Notes: generated by a model not told the origin, from the letters alone. 64,000 nucleotides of DNA from Streptomyces sp. DH12 (GCF_020873895.1 NZ_JAHWGT010000007.1:62001-126000); one strand, 5' to 3'; positions 1-8,260 are shown, numbered from the stretch's first letter. A program made the numbers and translations.

Positions 1-2
1 GC

Positions 3-920
3 TTCTGGTCGCGGGTGGCGATCTTCCTGGGCCTGGTCTTCGGGTACGTCCTGTCGTGGGTGTTCGACCTGGCCCTCGGCCGCATCCACTCCCCCGTCGG
101 CGGCGGCGAGGCGGTCGACCACTGGCGCCTGGACCTCTCCGCGGTCGGCCGGGCCGACTGGATCGGCCTGCCCTCCTTCCACGCGCCGAGCTTCGAGTGG
201 TCGGCGATCCTGGTCGCCCTGCCCGTGGTCATCGCGCTCGTCGCGGAGAACGCCGGGCACGTCAAGGCCGTCGGCGAGATGACGGGTGACCCGCTGGACG
301 ACCAGCTCGGCACCGCCATCGCCGCCGACGGCGCCGCGTCGATGCTGTCCACCGCAGTCGGCGGCCCGCCCAACACCACGTACTCCGAGAACATCGGCGT
401 CATGGCCGCGACCCGGGTCTACTCGACCGCCGCCTACTGGGCGGCGGCCGGCTTCGCGCTGCTCTTCGGCCTCTGCCCGAAGTTCGGCGCGGTTGTCGCC
501 GCCATCCCCGGCGGCGTCCTCGGCGGGATCACCGTCATCCTGTACGGCATGATCGGCCTCCTCGGGGCGCAGATCTGGATCAACGCCGGGGTGGACCTGC
601 GCAACCCGCTCAACCTGGTGCCCGCGGCCGCCGGCATCATCATCGGCGTCGGCGGCGTCAGCCTGAAGATCACCGACAGCTTCGAACTCGGCGGTATCGC
701 CCTCGGCACCATCGTCGTGATCACCGGCTACCACGCGCTGCGGGCGTTCGCCCCGGCCCATCTGAAGGGGCAGGAGCCGCTGCTCGACGCGGGCACCTCG
801 GCGTACGACGCCGCGTCCCCGGAGCGGGACGGCGACGGGGTCGGGGCCGGGGCCGGGGAGCAGCGGGCCGACGGCGGAGAGCGGGGCGGCGACGGCGACG
901 GGCCGACGGCGCGGCCGTAG
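3..920 (+). CDS. Uracil/xanthine permease (NCS2 family), C-terminal part
   Basis: This is the C-terminal part of a nucleobase:cation symporter-2 (UraA/UapA type) membrane permease that imports uracil or a related base. The reading frame is open from base 3, so the start lies outside the window. Visible features are the family segment VALVAENAGHVKAVGEMTG near residue 80, the conserved stretch around GGPPNTTYSENIGV, and about six hydrophobic helices. The last 45 residues form a hydrophilic Gly/Asp-rich cytoplasmic tail of low complexity. Uracil is the likely substrate, but family members also carry xanthine or uric acid, so specificity is inferred. Confidence 0.88.
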   Translation, partial: FWSRVAIFLGLVFGYVLSWVFDLALGRIHSPVGGGEAVDHWRLDLSAVGRADWIGLPSFHAPSFEWSAILVALPVVIALVAENAGHVKAVGEMTGDPLDDQLGTAIAADGAASMLSTAVGGPPNTTYSENIGVMAATRVYSTAAYWAAAGFALLFGLCPKFGAVVAAIPGGVLGGITVILYGMIGLLGAQIWINAGVDLRNPLNLVPAAAGIIIGVGGVSLKITDSFELGGIALGTIVVITGYHALRAFAPAHLKGQEPLLDAGTSAYDAASPERDGDGVGAGAGEQRADGGERGGDGDGPTARP

Positions 921-1084
921 GCGCCCCCGCCCGTGGGCGCGCGGGCGCACACGGGTTACACGGATCACACGGGTGTACGGAGGACCGGCGGGGCCGCGGC
1001 GGCGGCCGGCCGGTCCTTCGCCCGTTCCGGGGACGCCCCGCCCGGCGGCTTCCGCCCGGCCCCGGAGGCTGGGACGCTGCCCGC

Positions 1085-2083
1085 ATGGGGCAGATCGACG
1101 AGTACACCCCGGGCGCCGGCGCCGAGCCGCCCGGGGTACGGGCGGTGGCCGACCGGATGCGGGACTTCCGGTCCCTGTGGCCGGCGGGCGACGGGGTCCG
1201 CGTCTTCAACGACGTCTACCTGAGGGTCACCCAGGAGATCGGGCGCCTCGCCGGGGCGGGAGCCTTCCGGGACCACGACGGCGCCGCCACGCTCGCCGTC
1301 CGGTTCGCCGAGCGGTACGTGGCGGCGGTCGACGCGGCGGCGGCGGGCGGGCGGCCCCCGGCGTGCTGGCGGCCGCTCTTCGCGTACCGGCGCCACCCGG
1401 GCGTGCGGCCGCTGCAGTTCGCGCTGGCCGGCGTCAACGCGCACATCGGCCACGACCTCGCGCTGGCGGTGGTGGACACCTGCCGCGACCTCGACTGCGA
1501 ACCGGCCCGCCTGGAGGCCGACTTCGAGCGGGTGGGCGAGGTGCTCGTCCTGCTGGAGGAGCGCGTACGCGAGGAGTTGATGCCGGGCCCGGACCTCCTG
1601 GAGGTCGCGGACCCGATGACGCACCTGCTGGGGTGCTGGAGTCTGGAGCGGGCCCGGGACGGGGCGTGGCTCGCGGCCCGCTCGCTGTGGCAGCTGCGCC
1701 GGGTGCCGGGGCCGTGGGGGGTGGAGCTGGCCGAGGGGTTCGCCGAACGCCTGGACCGCTCGGTGGGGCTGGTGGGACGGATGCTGCTGACGCCGCTGGG
1801 GAGTACCGGGACCCGCGGGATCGGGTTCTGCGGGGCCAGGTCGCACGGGATCGGGTCGCACGGGGCCGGGCCATACGGGATCGCGCCGCACGGGATCGGG
1901 AAACCCCGGACCGAGGCCCCCCAGGCCGGAACGCCCGGAGCCGGAACCCCCCGGGTCGGGCCCGGGGCCAAAACGCCCGGGGCCGGGCCGCGCGGCGTCG
2001 TGGCGCGCGGGCCCGGCCCGGGGGACGGCGCTCCCCCGCGCCCTCAGTCCTCCGGCAGCTCCACCGGGGCGATCTCGTCGTAG
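1085..2083 (+). CDS. DUF5995 family protein with repetitive Gly-rich tail
   Basis: Residues 1 to about 240 look like the DUF5995 family of uncharacterised alpha-helical actinobacterial proteins. The segment PLQFALAGVNAHIGHDLALA is typical and suggests His-containing helices. No catalytic function is known to me. From about residue 240 the protein changes to a degenerate repeat of Gly-Ile/Ala-Gly-x-His/Tyr-Gly units and then a Pro/Gly/Ala-rich tail. The coding 3' end overlaps the convergent monooxygenase gene by 40 bp. The tail is probably a late extension through intergenic DNA. The ATG at 1085 follows a weak ribosome binding site, so the start is moderately certain. Confidence 0.72.
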   Translation: MGQIDEYTPGAGAEPPGVRAVADRMRDFRSLWPAGDGVRVFNDVYLRVTQEIGRLAGAGAFRDHDGAATLAVRFAERYVAAVDAAAAGGRPPACWRPLFAYRRHPGVRPLQFALAGVNAHIGHDLALAVVDTCRDLDCEPARLEADFERVGEVLVLLEERVREELMPGPDLLEVADPMTHLLGCWSLERARDGAWLAARSLWQLRRVPGPWGVELAEGFAERLDRSVGLVGRMLLTPLGSTGTRGIGFCGARSHGIGSHGAGPYGIAPHGIGKPRTEAPQAGTPGAGTPRVGPGAKTPGAGPRGVVARGPGPGDGAPPRPQSSGSSTGAISS

Positions 2084-3735
2084 ACGTCGCCCGGGCCGGG
2101 GTTGGACGGGTCGGTCCCGCCACCGAGGTGGTGCATGACGCCCCAGACGGCGTTGAGCGCGGTCTGCACGGCGCCCTCGGCCCAGCCGGCCGTCCAGGAG
2201 ATGTCGTCGCCGGCGAGGAAGATGCCCCGCTTGTCCTCCGGCAGCCGGTCCTGCATGAAGTGGGTGTACAGGCGCCGCTGGTAGCGGTAGTGACCGGGCA
2301 GGTTCGCCTTGAAGGCGCCCATGAAGTAGGGCTCGTTCTCCCACGACACGGTCACCGGGTTGCCGATGATGTGCTTGCGGATGTCGACCTTCGGATAGAT
2401 CTCGCCGAGCGACTTCAGCATGACCTCCATCCGCTCGTTCGCGGAGAGCGGCAGCCATTTCAGGCTGTCGTCGCACCACGTGTACGACAGGCAGATGACG
2501 GCCGGCTTGTCCGGGCCGTTGTCCAGCAGGTACGTGCCGCGGGTCATCCGGTCGGTGAGCGTCATCGACATGACGTCCCGGCCGGTCTCCTCGTCCTTGT
2601 CCAGCCAGAACGGCCGGTCCACGGGGACGAACAGCTTCGACGACTCCATGTAGTGCGTGCGCTCGATCGCCGTCCAGTGGTCGATCGGGAAGAGTGAGTC
2701 GTCGCACTCGATCTTCGACAGCAGCATCCAGGACTGCGCGGTGAAGATCGCGGCGCGGTAGGTGCGGATGTCGCCGTTCGCGTCGGTGACCGTGATCCGG
2801 TTGCCGGCGGTGCGGTGCAGCCGGGTCACGGCCGGCTTCGGGTCGCCGCCGTGCAGCGAGCTCAGCGAGGTGCCGAGCGGCCAGTGGACGATCTTCTCCG
2901 GTTCGCGCTCCCACAGCCGCAGCGGGAGCTGCTGGCTGCCGCCGACGATGCCGCGGTGGTAGTCGTCGGCCTCGGTGTAGACGACGCGGAGGATCTCCAG
3001 GATGGAGTTGGGGAAGTCGGTGTCCCAGCCGCCGGTGCCGAAGCCGACCTGGCCGAAGATCTCGCGGTGCCGGAAGGACTTGAACGCCTCGGACTCGCAG
3101 AGGAAGCCGTAGAAGGTCTGGTTGTCGAGCTTCTCGACGAGCTTGCCCCAGATCTCGCGGATGCGCGGCACGTCGCGCTCGCGCATGGCGCGGTTCATGT
3201 CGGAGAAGTCGGCGCCCTCCTCCAGGCAGGCGTTCCACGCCTGGGCGACGTCCCGGTAGACCTGCGGCAGGTCGGCGATGGTCTCCGCGTAGTGCGACTC
3301 GCCCTTGAGGTCCACGACGGTGGAGGGGGTCGACTCGGCGAGCGGGTTGGGGAACGGCCTGGTCTCCAGCCCGACCAGGTCGATGTAGTGCTGGAGGGCC
3401 GTGGAGGAGGGCGGGAAGCGCATCGCGCCGAGCTCGCAGTTCAGCTCGGGGTCGCAGCCGTCGAAACCGACCGTCCGCAGCCGGCCGCCGAGCTGGTCGG
3501 CCTCGTACACGACCGGCTTCAGGCCCATCTTCATCAGCTCGTACGCGGCGACGACGCCGGACAGGCCGCCGCCGATGACCGCCACCTCCGTGCCGTGCTC
3601 GGTCGCCGGTATCTGACCGAGGCCGGCCGGGTGGGCGAGGAAGTCGTCGTACGCGTACGGGAAGTCCGGGCCGAACATGGTGATGGGCGGCTGCGCGTCG
3701 GTGTGCTGGACGGCGGTGGGCACCGTGGACGTCAT
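2044..3735 (-). CDS. davB: FAD-dependent amino-acid 2-monooxygenase, probable L-lysine 2-monooxygenase (DavB-like)
   Basis: This 563-residue flavoprotein belongs to the flavin amine oxidase family. The FAD-binding glycine motif GGGLSG is at residues 55-60, followed by YELMKMGLKPVVYEA and GGRLRT. The C-terminus has the flavin-contacting stretch DDISWTAGWAEGAVQTALN. The N-terminal segment ITMFGPDFPYAYDD, the length and many internal blocks match my memory of Pseudomonas DavB, which oxidatively decarboxylates L-lysine to 5-aminovaleramide. The related tryptophan 2-monooxygenase (IaaM) is the main alternative. The ATG at 3735 follows AAGGAG at a 10-base distance. The amidase for the expected amide product lies 70 bp upstream, probably in the same transcript. 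Confidence 0.8.
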   Translation of the reverse strand: MTSTVPTAVQHTDAQPPITMFGPDFPYAYDDFLAHPAGLGQIPATEHGTEVAVIGGGLSGVVAAYELMKMGLKPVVYEADQLGGRLRTVGFDGCDPELNCELGAMRFPPSSTALQHYIDLVGLETRPFPNPLAESTPSTVVDLKGESHYAETIADLPQVYRDVAQAWNACLEEGADFSDMNRAMRERDVPRIREIWGKLVEKLDNQTFYGFLCESEAFKSFRHREIFGQVGFGTGGWDTDFPNSILEILRVVYTEADDYHRGIVGGSQQLPLRLWEREPEKIVHWPLGTSLSSLHGGDPKPAVTRLHRTAGNRITVTDANGDIRTYRAAIFTAQSWMLLSKIECDDSLFPIDHWTAIERTHYMESSKLFVPVDRPFWLDKDEETGRDVMSMTLTDRMTRGTYLLDNGPDKPAVICLSYTWCDDSLKWLPLSANERMEVMLKSLGEIYPKVDIRKHIIGNPVTVSWENEPYFMGAFKANLPGHYRYQRRLYTHFMQDRLPEDKRGIFLAGDDISWTAGWAEGAVQTALNAVWGVMHHLGGGTDPSNPGPGDVYDEIAPVELPED

Positions 3736-3805
3736 GGGGTACGGACTCCTTGCACGGGTGGAGAAGAGGCGGGGGGAGCGGGGTGGGGCGCCGGCCGGGG
3801 GAGGC

Positions 3806-4603
3806 TCAGACGAGGGAGGTGTAGAGGCCGGGGCGGCGGTCCCGCAGGTACGGGTTCTCGCCGCGCGACCGGCTGAGCAGCTCGGGGTCGACGTCACCGG
3901 TGACGAGTTCCTCGCCGAGGCCGGCGCGGGCCCGGGCGGAGCCGTCGGGGCCGGCCAGGGCGGACATGCCGACGAACTCGAAGTCGCCCTCGGGGCCGGT
4001 GCGGTTGGCGTAGGCGATGTACAGCTGGCTCTCGAAGGCCCGCACGGGGACCACGGACCGGGCGACGACCTGCGCCGGGTGCATCAGCGCCGTCGGGACG
4101 AGGAGGAGGTCGGTCCCGGCCAGGGCGTGGGCCCGGACGTTCTCCGGGAACTCCACGTCGTAGCAGATCATGAGGCCGACACGGACCCCGGCCAGCTCGG
4201 CCTGGACGACGGCGCGGTCACCGGGCGTGAACCACTGCTGCTCGAAGTCGCCGAAGAGGTGGGTCTTGCGGTAGTTCGCGAGGCGGGCGCCGTCGGGGCC
4301 GATGAGCTGGGCGGCGTTGTACACGGTCTCGCCGTCGCGCTCCGGGTAGCCGTAGGCCAGGGCGACGCCGTGCCGCCCGGCGATCTCGGCGACCGCGTCC
4401 GCGGCGTCCCCGTCGGCGGCCTCGGCCAGCCGGTGCAGCCCCTCGCCGATCGCGTACCCGGTCAGGAACATCTCGGGGGCCACGAGCAGGCCCGCGCCGG
4501 CGGCCGCGGCGCGGGCGGCGGCGCCGTCGAGGATCTTGAGGTTGGCGGCCACGTCACCGAGCTGTCCGGAGCTCTGGAGCAGGGCGGTGCGCAGCGGCGG
4601 CAT
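3806..4603 (-). CDS. davA: Nitrilase-superfamily amidase, probable 5-aminopentanamidase (DavA-like)
   Basis: This 265-residue carbon-nitrogen hydrolase has the complete Glu-Lys-Cys catalytic triad: E44 in PEMFLTGY, K112 in YRKTHLFG and C146 in ICYDVEFPEN. Length and motifs match DavA, which hydrolyses 5-aminovaleramide to 5-aminovalerate and ammonia in the lysine pathway. It precedes the monooxygenase gene in transcription, so the two would carry out consecutive steps. The ATG at 4603 is chosen because GAGG lies 7 bases upstream and the resulting length fits the family. A longer in-frame start at 4645 would run into the predicted promoter. Indoleacetamide hydrolase activity cannot be excluded if the partner oxidises tryptophan. 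Confidence 0.8.
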   Translation of the reverse strand: MPPLRTALLQSSGQLGDVAANLKILDGAAARAAAAGAGLLVAPEMFLTGYAIGEGLHRLAEAADGDAADAVAEIAGRHGVALAYGYPERDGETVYNAAQLIGPDGARLANYRKTHLFGDFEQQWFTPGDRAVVQAELAGVRVGLMICYDVEFPENVRAHALAGTDLLLVPTALMHPAQVVARSVVPVRAFESQLYIAYANRTGPEGDFEFVGMSALAGPDGSARARAGLGEELVTGDVDPELLSRSRGENPYLRDRRPGLYTSLV

Positions 4604-4647
4604 GGGCGGACCTCGCGGGGTGCGGTGATCGGGGGGATTACCCAAGA

Positions 4648-4745
4648 AAGGTACGGTCCGGACTTCTCGCCGGACAAGGCGTGAGCGTTGCGGACCGACC
4701 GCCGAAGCGTTGCGTGATCCGGCCGCTCACCGGTGATTCGTTGCG
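4648..4745 (-). promoter_or_regulatory. Predicted davA promoter with three TTGCG boxes
   Basis: Read on the minus strand, TTGTCC (4677-4672) and TACCTT (4653-4648) form a -35/-10 pair with an 18-bp spacer. Three TTGCG boxes (written on the plus strand) start at 4688, 4710 and 4741. The nearest begins 11 bp upstream of the -35, and the boxes are 22 and 31 bp apart. The permease promoter has the same layout. A likely reader is the neighbouring Lrp/AsnC protein, acting as activator or repressor from upstream sites. Box and promoter positions are read directly; the binding protein is inferred. Confidence 0.55.
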
Positions 4746-4800
4746 CGGCGCGCCCCGCCGTGGCGGCGGGGCCGCGCGGGTGGCCGCCGCGGAGCCGCGG

Positions 4801-4940
4801 GCGTCTGCCTCGCGGGCCGGGAGGCGCTTGCTCCGGGAGCCCCAGGCGCCTGCCCCGCCGGGCCGGCGCCTGCCTCGCCCGGGCCCCAGGCGCCTGCCTT
4901 GCCGGGCCGACAGGCGCCTGCCCCGGGGGCGGGGCCCGGA
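4801..4940. repeat. Six degenerate 21-24 bp GC-rich palindromic repeats
   Basis: Between the lrp stop codon and the davA promoter, about six imperfect units of the form AGGCGCCTGCC(T/C)(T/C)GCCGGGCC follow one another. They begin near 4801, 4822, 4844, 4865, 4888 and 4912. Three units contain the perfect 10-bp palindrome CAGGCGCCTG, at 4843-4852, 4887-4896 and 4911-4920. No good coding frame explains them. On the lrp transcript they could fold into serial hairpins that protect the 3' end or weaken read-through into davA. Confidence 0.6.
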
Positions 4941-4955
4941 AGCCCGGAGGCGCCG

Positions 4956-5411
4956 TCAGGCCGGGGAACCGGAGGAGAACCGGCGCAGGAGCGGGGAGAG
5001 CACCAGCACCGACTTGGTGCGCTCGACGAAGGGCTCGCCGGCGATGCGCTCCAGCACGCGCTCGAAGTGGCGCATGTCGGAGGCGAAGACCTGGACGATC
5101 GCGTCCGCCTCCCCCGTGACGGTGGACGCGGACGCGACTTCCGGGTAGCGCTCGAGACCGCGCTGGATGGTCTCGGGCGAGGTGTTGCCCCGTGCGTAGA
5201 TCTCGATGAAGCCCTCGGTCTCCCAGCCGAGCGCCGCCGGGTCCACGCGGACCGTGAAGCCGGTGATGGCGCCTTCGGCCCGCAGCCGGTCCACGCGCCG
5301 TTTCACGGCCGGCGCGGAGAGGCCGACGAGCGAGCCGATGTCGGCGTAGCTGCGGCGGGCGTCCTCGGCCAGGGCGTGGACGATGCGTTCGTCGAGGTCG
5401 TTCAGTCGCAC
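4956..5411 (-). CDS. Lrp/AsnC family transcriptional regulator
   Basis: This 151-residue protein has the Lrp/AsnC architecture. An N-terminal winged helix-turn-helix covers roughly residues 18-45 (SYADIGSLVGLSAPAVKRRV). A C-terminal RAM/AsnC ligand-binding domain contains VTGEADAIVQV, the usual amino-acid-binding turn. The GTG at 5411 is chosen because it begins the canonical RLNDLDERIV start of the family; the ribosome binding site is weak. It lies 10 bp after the permease stop, so it is probably co-transcribed and translationally coupled. It is the obvious candidate to bind the matched TTGCG box arrays before the permease and davA, with lysine or another amino acid as effector. Confidence 0.9.
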   Translation of the reverse strand: MRLNDLDERIVHALAEDARRSYADIGSLVGLSAPAVKRRVDRLRAEGAITGFTVRVDPAALGWETEGFIEIYARGNTSPETIQRGLERYPEVASASTVTGEADAIVQVFASDMRHFERVLERIAGEPFVERTKSVLVLSPLLRRFSSGSPA

Positions 5412-5421
5412 GGGGGGTGGA

Positions 5422-6894
5422 TCACTTCTCTGCAGTGGCCAATCGGGAGCGGCGCATGCCGTACAGGAAGTAGAACACGAGGCCCGCGGCCATCCAGACA
5501 CCGAAGGCGATCCATGTCGACAGGCCGAGCCGCGTCATGTTGAACACGCAGAAGCCGAAGCCGAGCGCCGGGAACAGCCAGCCGAAGGGCACCTTGAAAC
5601 TGCGCTCCATGTCGGGGCGCGTGTGGCGGAGGATCACGACGGCGACGTTGACCAGGGCGAACGCGAAGAGCGTACCGATGCTGGTGGCGTCGACCAGCTC
5701 CCCGAGCGGGATGACGCCGGCCAGCAGCGCGCAGAACACGGAGACGATGATCGTGCCGTTGCGCGGGGTGCCGGTCTTCTTGTCGACCTTGCCGAAGGCC
5801 TTGGGCACCAGGCCGTCGCGGGACATGGCGAAGAGGATGCGGGTCTGGCCGTACAGCACGGCGAGGACGACGCTCGCGATGGAGATGACCGCGCCGAGGG
5901 CGAGCAGGGTGCCGAAGAACGTCTGCCCGGTGACGTCGTTCATGATCGCGGCGAGGGATGCCTCGGAGCCCTCGAACTTCGTCCAGTTCCAGGCGCCGAC
6001 GGCGACACCGGCGACCAGCACGTACAGCGCGGTGACGATCAGCAGCGACAGCATGATCGCGCGCGGCAGGTCGCGCTTGGGGTCCTTGGCCTCCTCACCG
6101 GCGGTGGAGGCGGCGTCGAAGCCGATGTACGAGAAGAACAGCATCGCTCCGGCGCCGGTGACGCCCGTGATGCCGAGCGGCATGAAGTCGGCGTAGTTGC
6201 CGGACTTGAAACCCATGAAGCCGACGGCGATGAACAGCGCCAGGGCGGCGATCTTGACGATGACCATGACGGTGTTGACGCGGGCGGACTCGCGGGCGCC
6301 GGCGAGCAGGAACACCATGGCGAGCATGACGACGAGGAGCGCCGGGAAGTCGACGATGCCGCCCTCGGCGGGCGCGGTGGAGAGGGCCTCGGGGATGGTG
6401 ACGCCGATGGTGCCGTTGAGGAACTCGTTGAGGTAGTCGCCCCAGCCCACGGCCACGGCGGCGACGGACACGCCGTACTCGAGGATGAGGCACCAGCCGC
6501 ACACCCAGGCGACGAGTTCGCCCATCGTTGCGTACGTGTACGAGTAGGAGGAGCCGGCGACCGGGATGGTGCCGGCCAGCTCGGCGTAGGAGAGCGCCGA
6601 GAACAGCGCCGTGAGACCGGCTATGAGGAACGCGATCGTGACGGCGGGTCCGGCGACAGGCACGGCCTCGCCGAGGACGACGAAGATTCCCGTACCGAGC
6701 GTGGCACCGATACTGATCATGGTGAGCTGCCACATGGACAGCGAGCGGCGGAGCGAGCCGCCCTCGCCCTGGCCACCCTCCGCGACCAGGTCTTCCACCG
6801 GCTTGCGACGGCCGAGGGCGGAGAACCGGGACGCTCCGGCGGGCTTCGGTGCGGAGGGCTCGGTGGCCGGTGGGGCTGCGCCGTGATCGAGCAC
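5422..6894 (-). CDS. APC-superfamily amino-acid permease, probably cationic amino acids
   Basis: This 490-residue integral membrane transporter has about 12 hydrophobic helices. The first carries the APC signature ISIGATLGTGIFVVLGE, and helix 3 follows the sequence PVAGSSYSYTYATMGE. The sequence resembles the cationic amino-acid transporter (CAT/YfnA) branch. That fits lysine uptake for the adjacent monooxygenase and amidase, although substrate choice is inferred. The GTG at 6894 has AAGGAG 7 bases upstream. The gene leads a unit with the Lrp-type regulator and is preceded by a leader of about 140 bases and a promoter with three TTGCG boxes. Confidence 0.88.
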   Translation of the reverse strand: MLDHGAAPPATEPSAPKPAGASRFSALGRRKPVEDLVAEGGQGEGGSLRRSLSMWQLTMISIGATLGTGIFVVLGEAVPVAGPAVTIAFLIAGLTALFSALSYAELAGTIPVAGSSYSYTYATMGELVAWVCGWCLILEYGVSVAAVAVGWGDYLNEFLNGTIGVTIPEALSTAPAEGGIVDFPALLVVMLAMVFLLAGARESARVNTVMVIVKIAALALFIAVGFMGFKSGNYADFMPLGITGVTGAGAMLFFSYIGFDAASTAGEEAKDPKRDLPRAIMLSLLIVTALYVLVAGVAVGAWNWTKFEGSEASLAAIMNDVTGQTFFGTLLALGAVISIASVVLAVLYGQTRILFAMSRDGLVPKAFGKVDKKTGTPRNGTIIVSVFCALLAGVIPLGELVDATSIGTLFAFALVNVAVVILRHTRPDMERSFKVPFGWLFPALGFGFCVFNMTRLGLSTWIAFGVWMAAGLVFYFLYGMRRSRLATAEK

Positions 6895-7036
6895 TGCGGG
6901 GCTCCTTCATCGCTGCGGTCGGGGGTACGGCGGGACCGACGGCGGCGCGCGGGCAGCGGGGAGACAGCCCACGAGGGACCCAGGGGAGGGGGAACCGCCG
7001 AGCAGGCGGTCACCGCCACTCCAGGTACGGGCCCCG

Positions 7037-7132
7037 AGCCTACGAGGCGGAGGTTCGCTTGTGTAATGCAGGGTTGTTGCGCAGTACCGATCGATCATTG
7101 CGCACTTCGGGCACGGACGGGGAAACATTGCG
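7037..7132 (-). promoter_or_regulatory. Predicted permease-lrp promoter with three TTGCG boxes
   Basis: On the minus strand, TTACAC (7066-7061) and TAGGCT (7042-7037) are 18 bp apart. TTGCG boxes (plus-strand reading) start at 7077, 7098 and 7128. The nearest box starts 11 bp upstream of the -35, and spacings are 21 and 30 bp. These distances match those before davA almost base for base. Two of the boxes extend to TTGCGCA. The poor -35 suggests activator dependence. The boxes lie 77-134 bp before the divergent SGNH hydrolase, which could share the control. The rest of 6895-7210 shows no gene. Confidence 0.55.
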
Positions 7133-7210
7133 CGGTGCCGCATGAATCGACACATCGGGGCATTCGAGGGCAGGACACGGGCAGGTCGCAGGGGTGAGGG
7201 GAGGTCGCCG

Positions 7211-8260
7211 ATGACGGCGTCGGAGAGCGGTGGGGAGTGGCTTGATCCGCTGCCCTTCCTGCGGGGTACGGCGTGGCTGGACGGCCCCCGCGCGGTGCGG
7301 GCCGACCCCGCGTCGCTGGGCGTGCTGCCGTGGGACGTCTCCGAGCGGGCGGCGCTGCCGATCGGGGTGCGGCTGGAGTTCACCGCCGCGCCGGGGACGC
7401 GGGCCGTGGAGCTGCGCTACCGGGCGCGGGTGCCCGAGCCGGGCGAGCGGCTGCGTGAGGTCGCCCACTCCTTCGCGCTGTGGCGGGAGGGGCGCTGCCT
7501 CACCGAGACGTGCGGGGAGCCGGCCGACGGGGAGGCCGTGGTGAGGCTGCCGCTGCCGGCGGACCGGGTGGACGGTGGCGCGTACACCGTGCACCCGCCG
7601 GAGAGCCAGGCCCCCGTGGTGCTGGGGGTGCGGGCGGTCGGCGGCGAGGTGCGTCCGGCGCCGCCGCGGCCGCGCTGGGTGGTGCACGGCGACTCGATCA
7701 CCGAGGGCTGGTGGGCAACCCGTCCCGCGCACGCCTGGCCGGCGGTCGCCGGGCGCGCGCTGCGGCTGGACCCGGTGAACCTCGGGTACGCGGGTTCGGC
7801 GCGGGGCGAGCTGCCCGTCGCCCAGCAGCTGGCCACGCTGCCCGCCTCGCTGCTGACGCTCGCCTGGGGCACGAACTGCTGGCAGCCGGTGCCGACGTCG
7901 GCGCCGCTGATGTACGAGGTGACGCGGGCGTTCCTGGCACTGGTCCGGCGGGGCCACCCCGACACGCCGCTGCTGGTGCTCTCCCCGCTGCTGCGCCCGG
8001 ACGCCGAGTCGACGGCCAACGCCCTGGGCGCGACCCTGGCCGACCTGCGCGCGGCCATGGAGGAGGCCGTGCGCGACCTGCGGGCCGAAGGGGACCGGCG
8101 GCTGGCGCTCCTGCCGGGGCTCCCGGTACTGACCCCGGAGCACCTGGCGGACGGCCTCCACCCGAACGACGCCGGCCACGCCCGGGTCGCCGCCGCCGTC
8201 GCGGACGCGGTACGGACGCACGGCCTCCTCGCGGGGCGCGCGGCGACCCGGACCGCCTAG
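7211..8260 (+). CDS. SGNH/GDSL-family hydrolase
   Basis: The 349-residue product has an N-terminal beta-rich domain of about 150 residues followed by an SGNH hydrolase domain. The nucleophile motif HGDSITEGW places Ser162. Asn/Gly block residues are seen in LTLAWGTNCW, and the C-terminal Asp-x-x-His motif is D314/H317 in DGLHPND. This layout is seen in carbohydrate-esterase-like SGNH proteins of Streptomyces. No signal peptide is visible, so a cytoplasmic esterase or deacylase is likely; the substrate is unknown. The ATG at 7211 follows GGGGAGG, whereas the upstream in-frame ATG at 7142 has no ribosome binding site. Confidence 0.85.
   Translation: MTASESGGEWLDPLPFLRGTAWLDGPRAVRADPASLGVLPWDVSERAALPIGVRLEFTAAPGTRAVELRYRARVPEPGERLREVAHSFALWREGRCLTETCGEPADGEAVVRLPLPADRVDGGAYTVHPPESQAPVVLGVRAVGGEVRPAPPRPRWVVHGDSITEGWWATRPAHAWPAVAGRALRLDPVNLGYAGSARGELPVAQQLATLPASLLTLAWGTNCWQPVPTSAPLMYEVTRAFLALVRRGHPDTPLLVLSPLLRPDAESTANALGATLADLRAAMEEAVRDLRAEGDRRLALLPGLPVLTPEHLADGLHPNDAGHARVAAAVADAVRTHGLLAGRAATRTA

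Noticed and set aside
1216-3238. Minus-strand frames upstream of and across the DUF5995 gene, including one of 757 codons
   Set aside because: These are frame shadows of the DUF5995 and davB genes with extreme Arg/Pro/Gly content.
4681-5543. Plus-strand frames in the lrp region (155 and 214 codons)
   Set aside because: They are antisense to a clear Lrp/AsnC gene or read through the GC-rich repeats as Arg/Pro strings.
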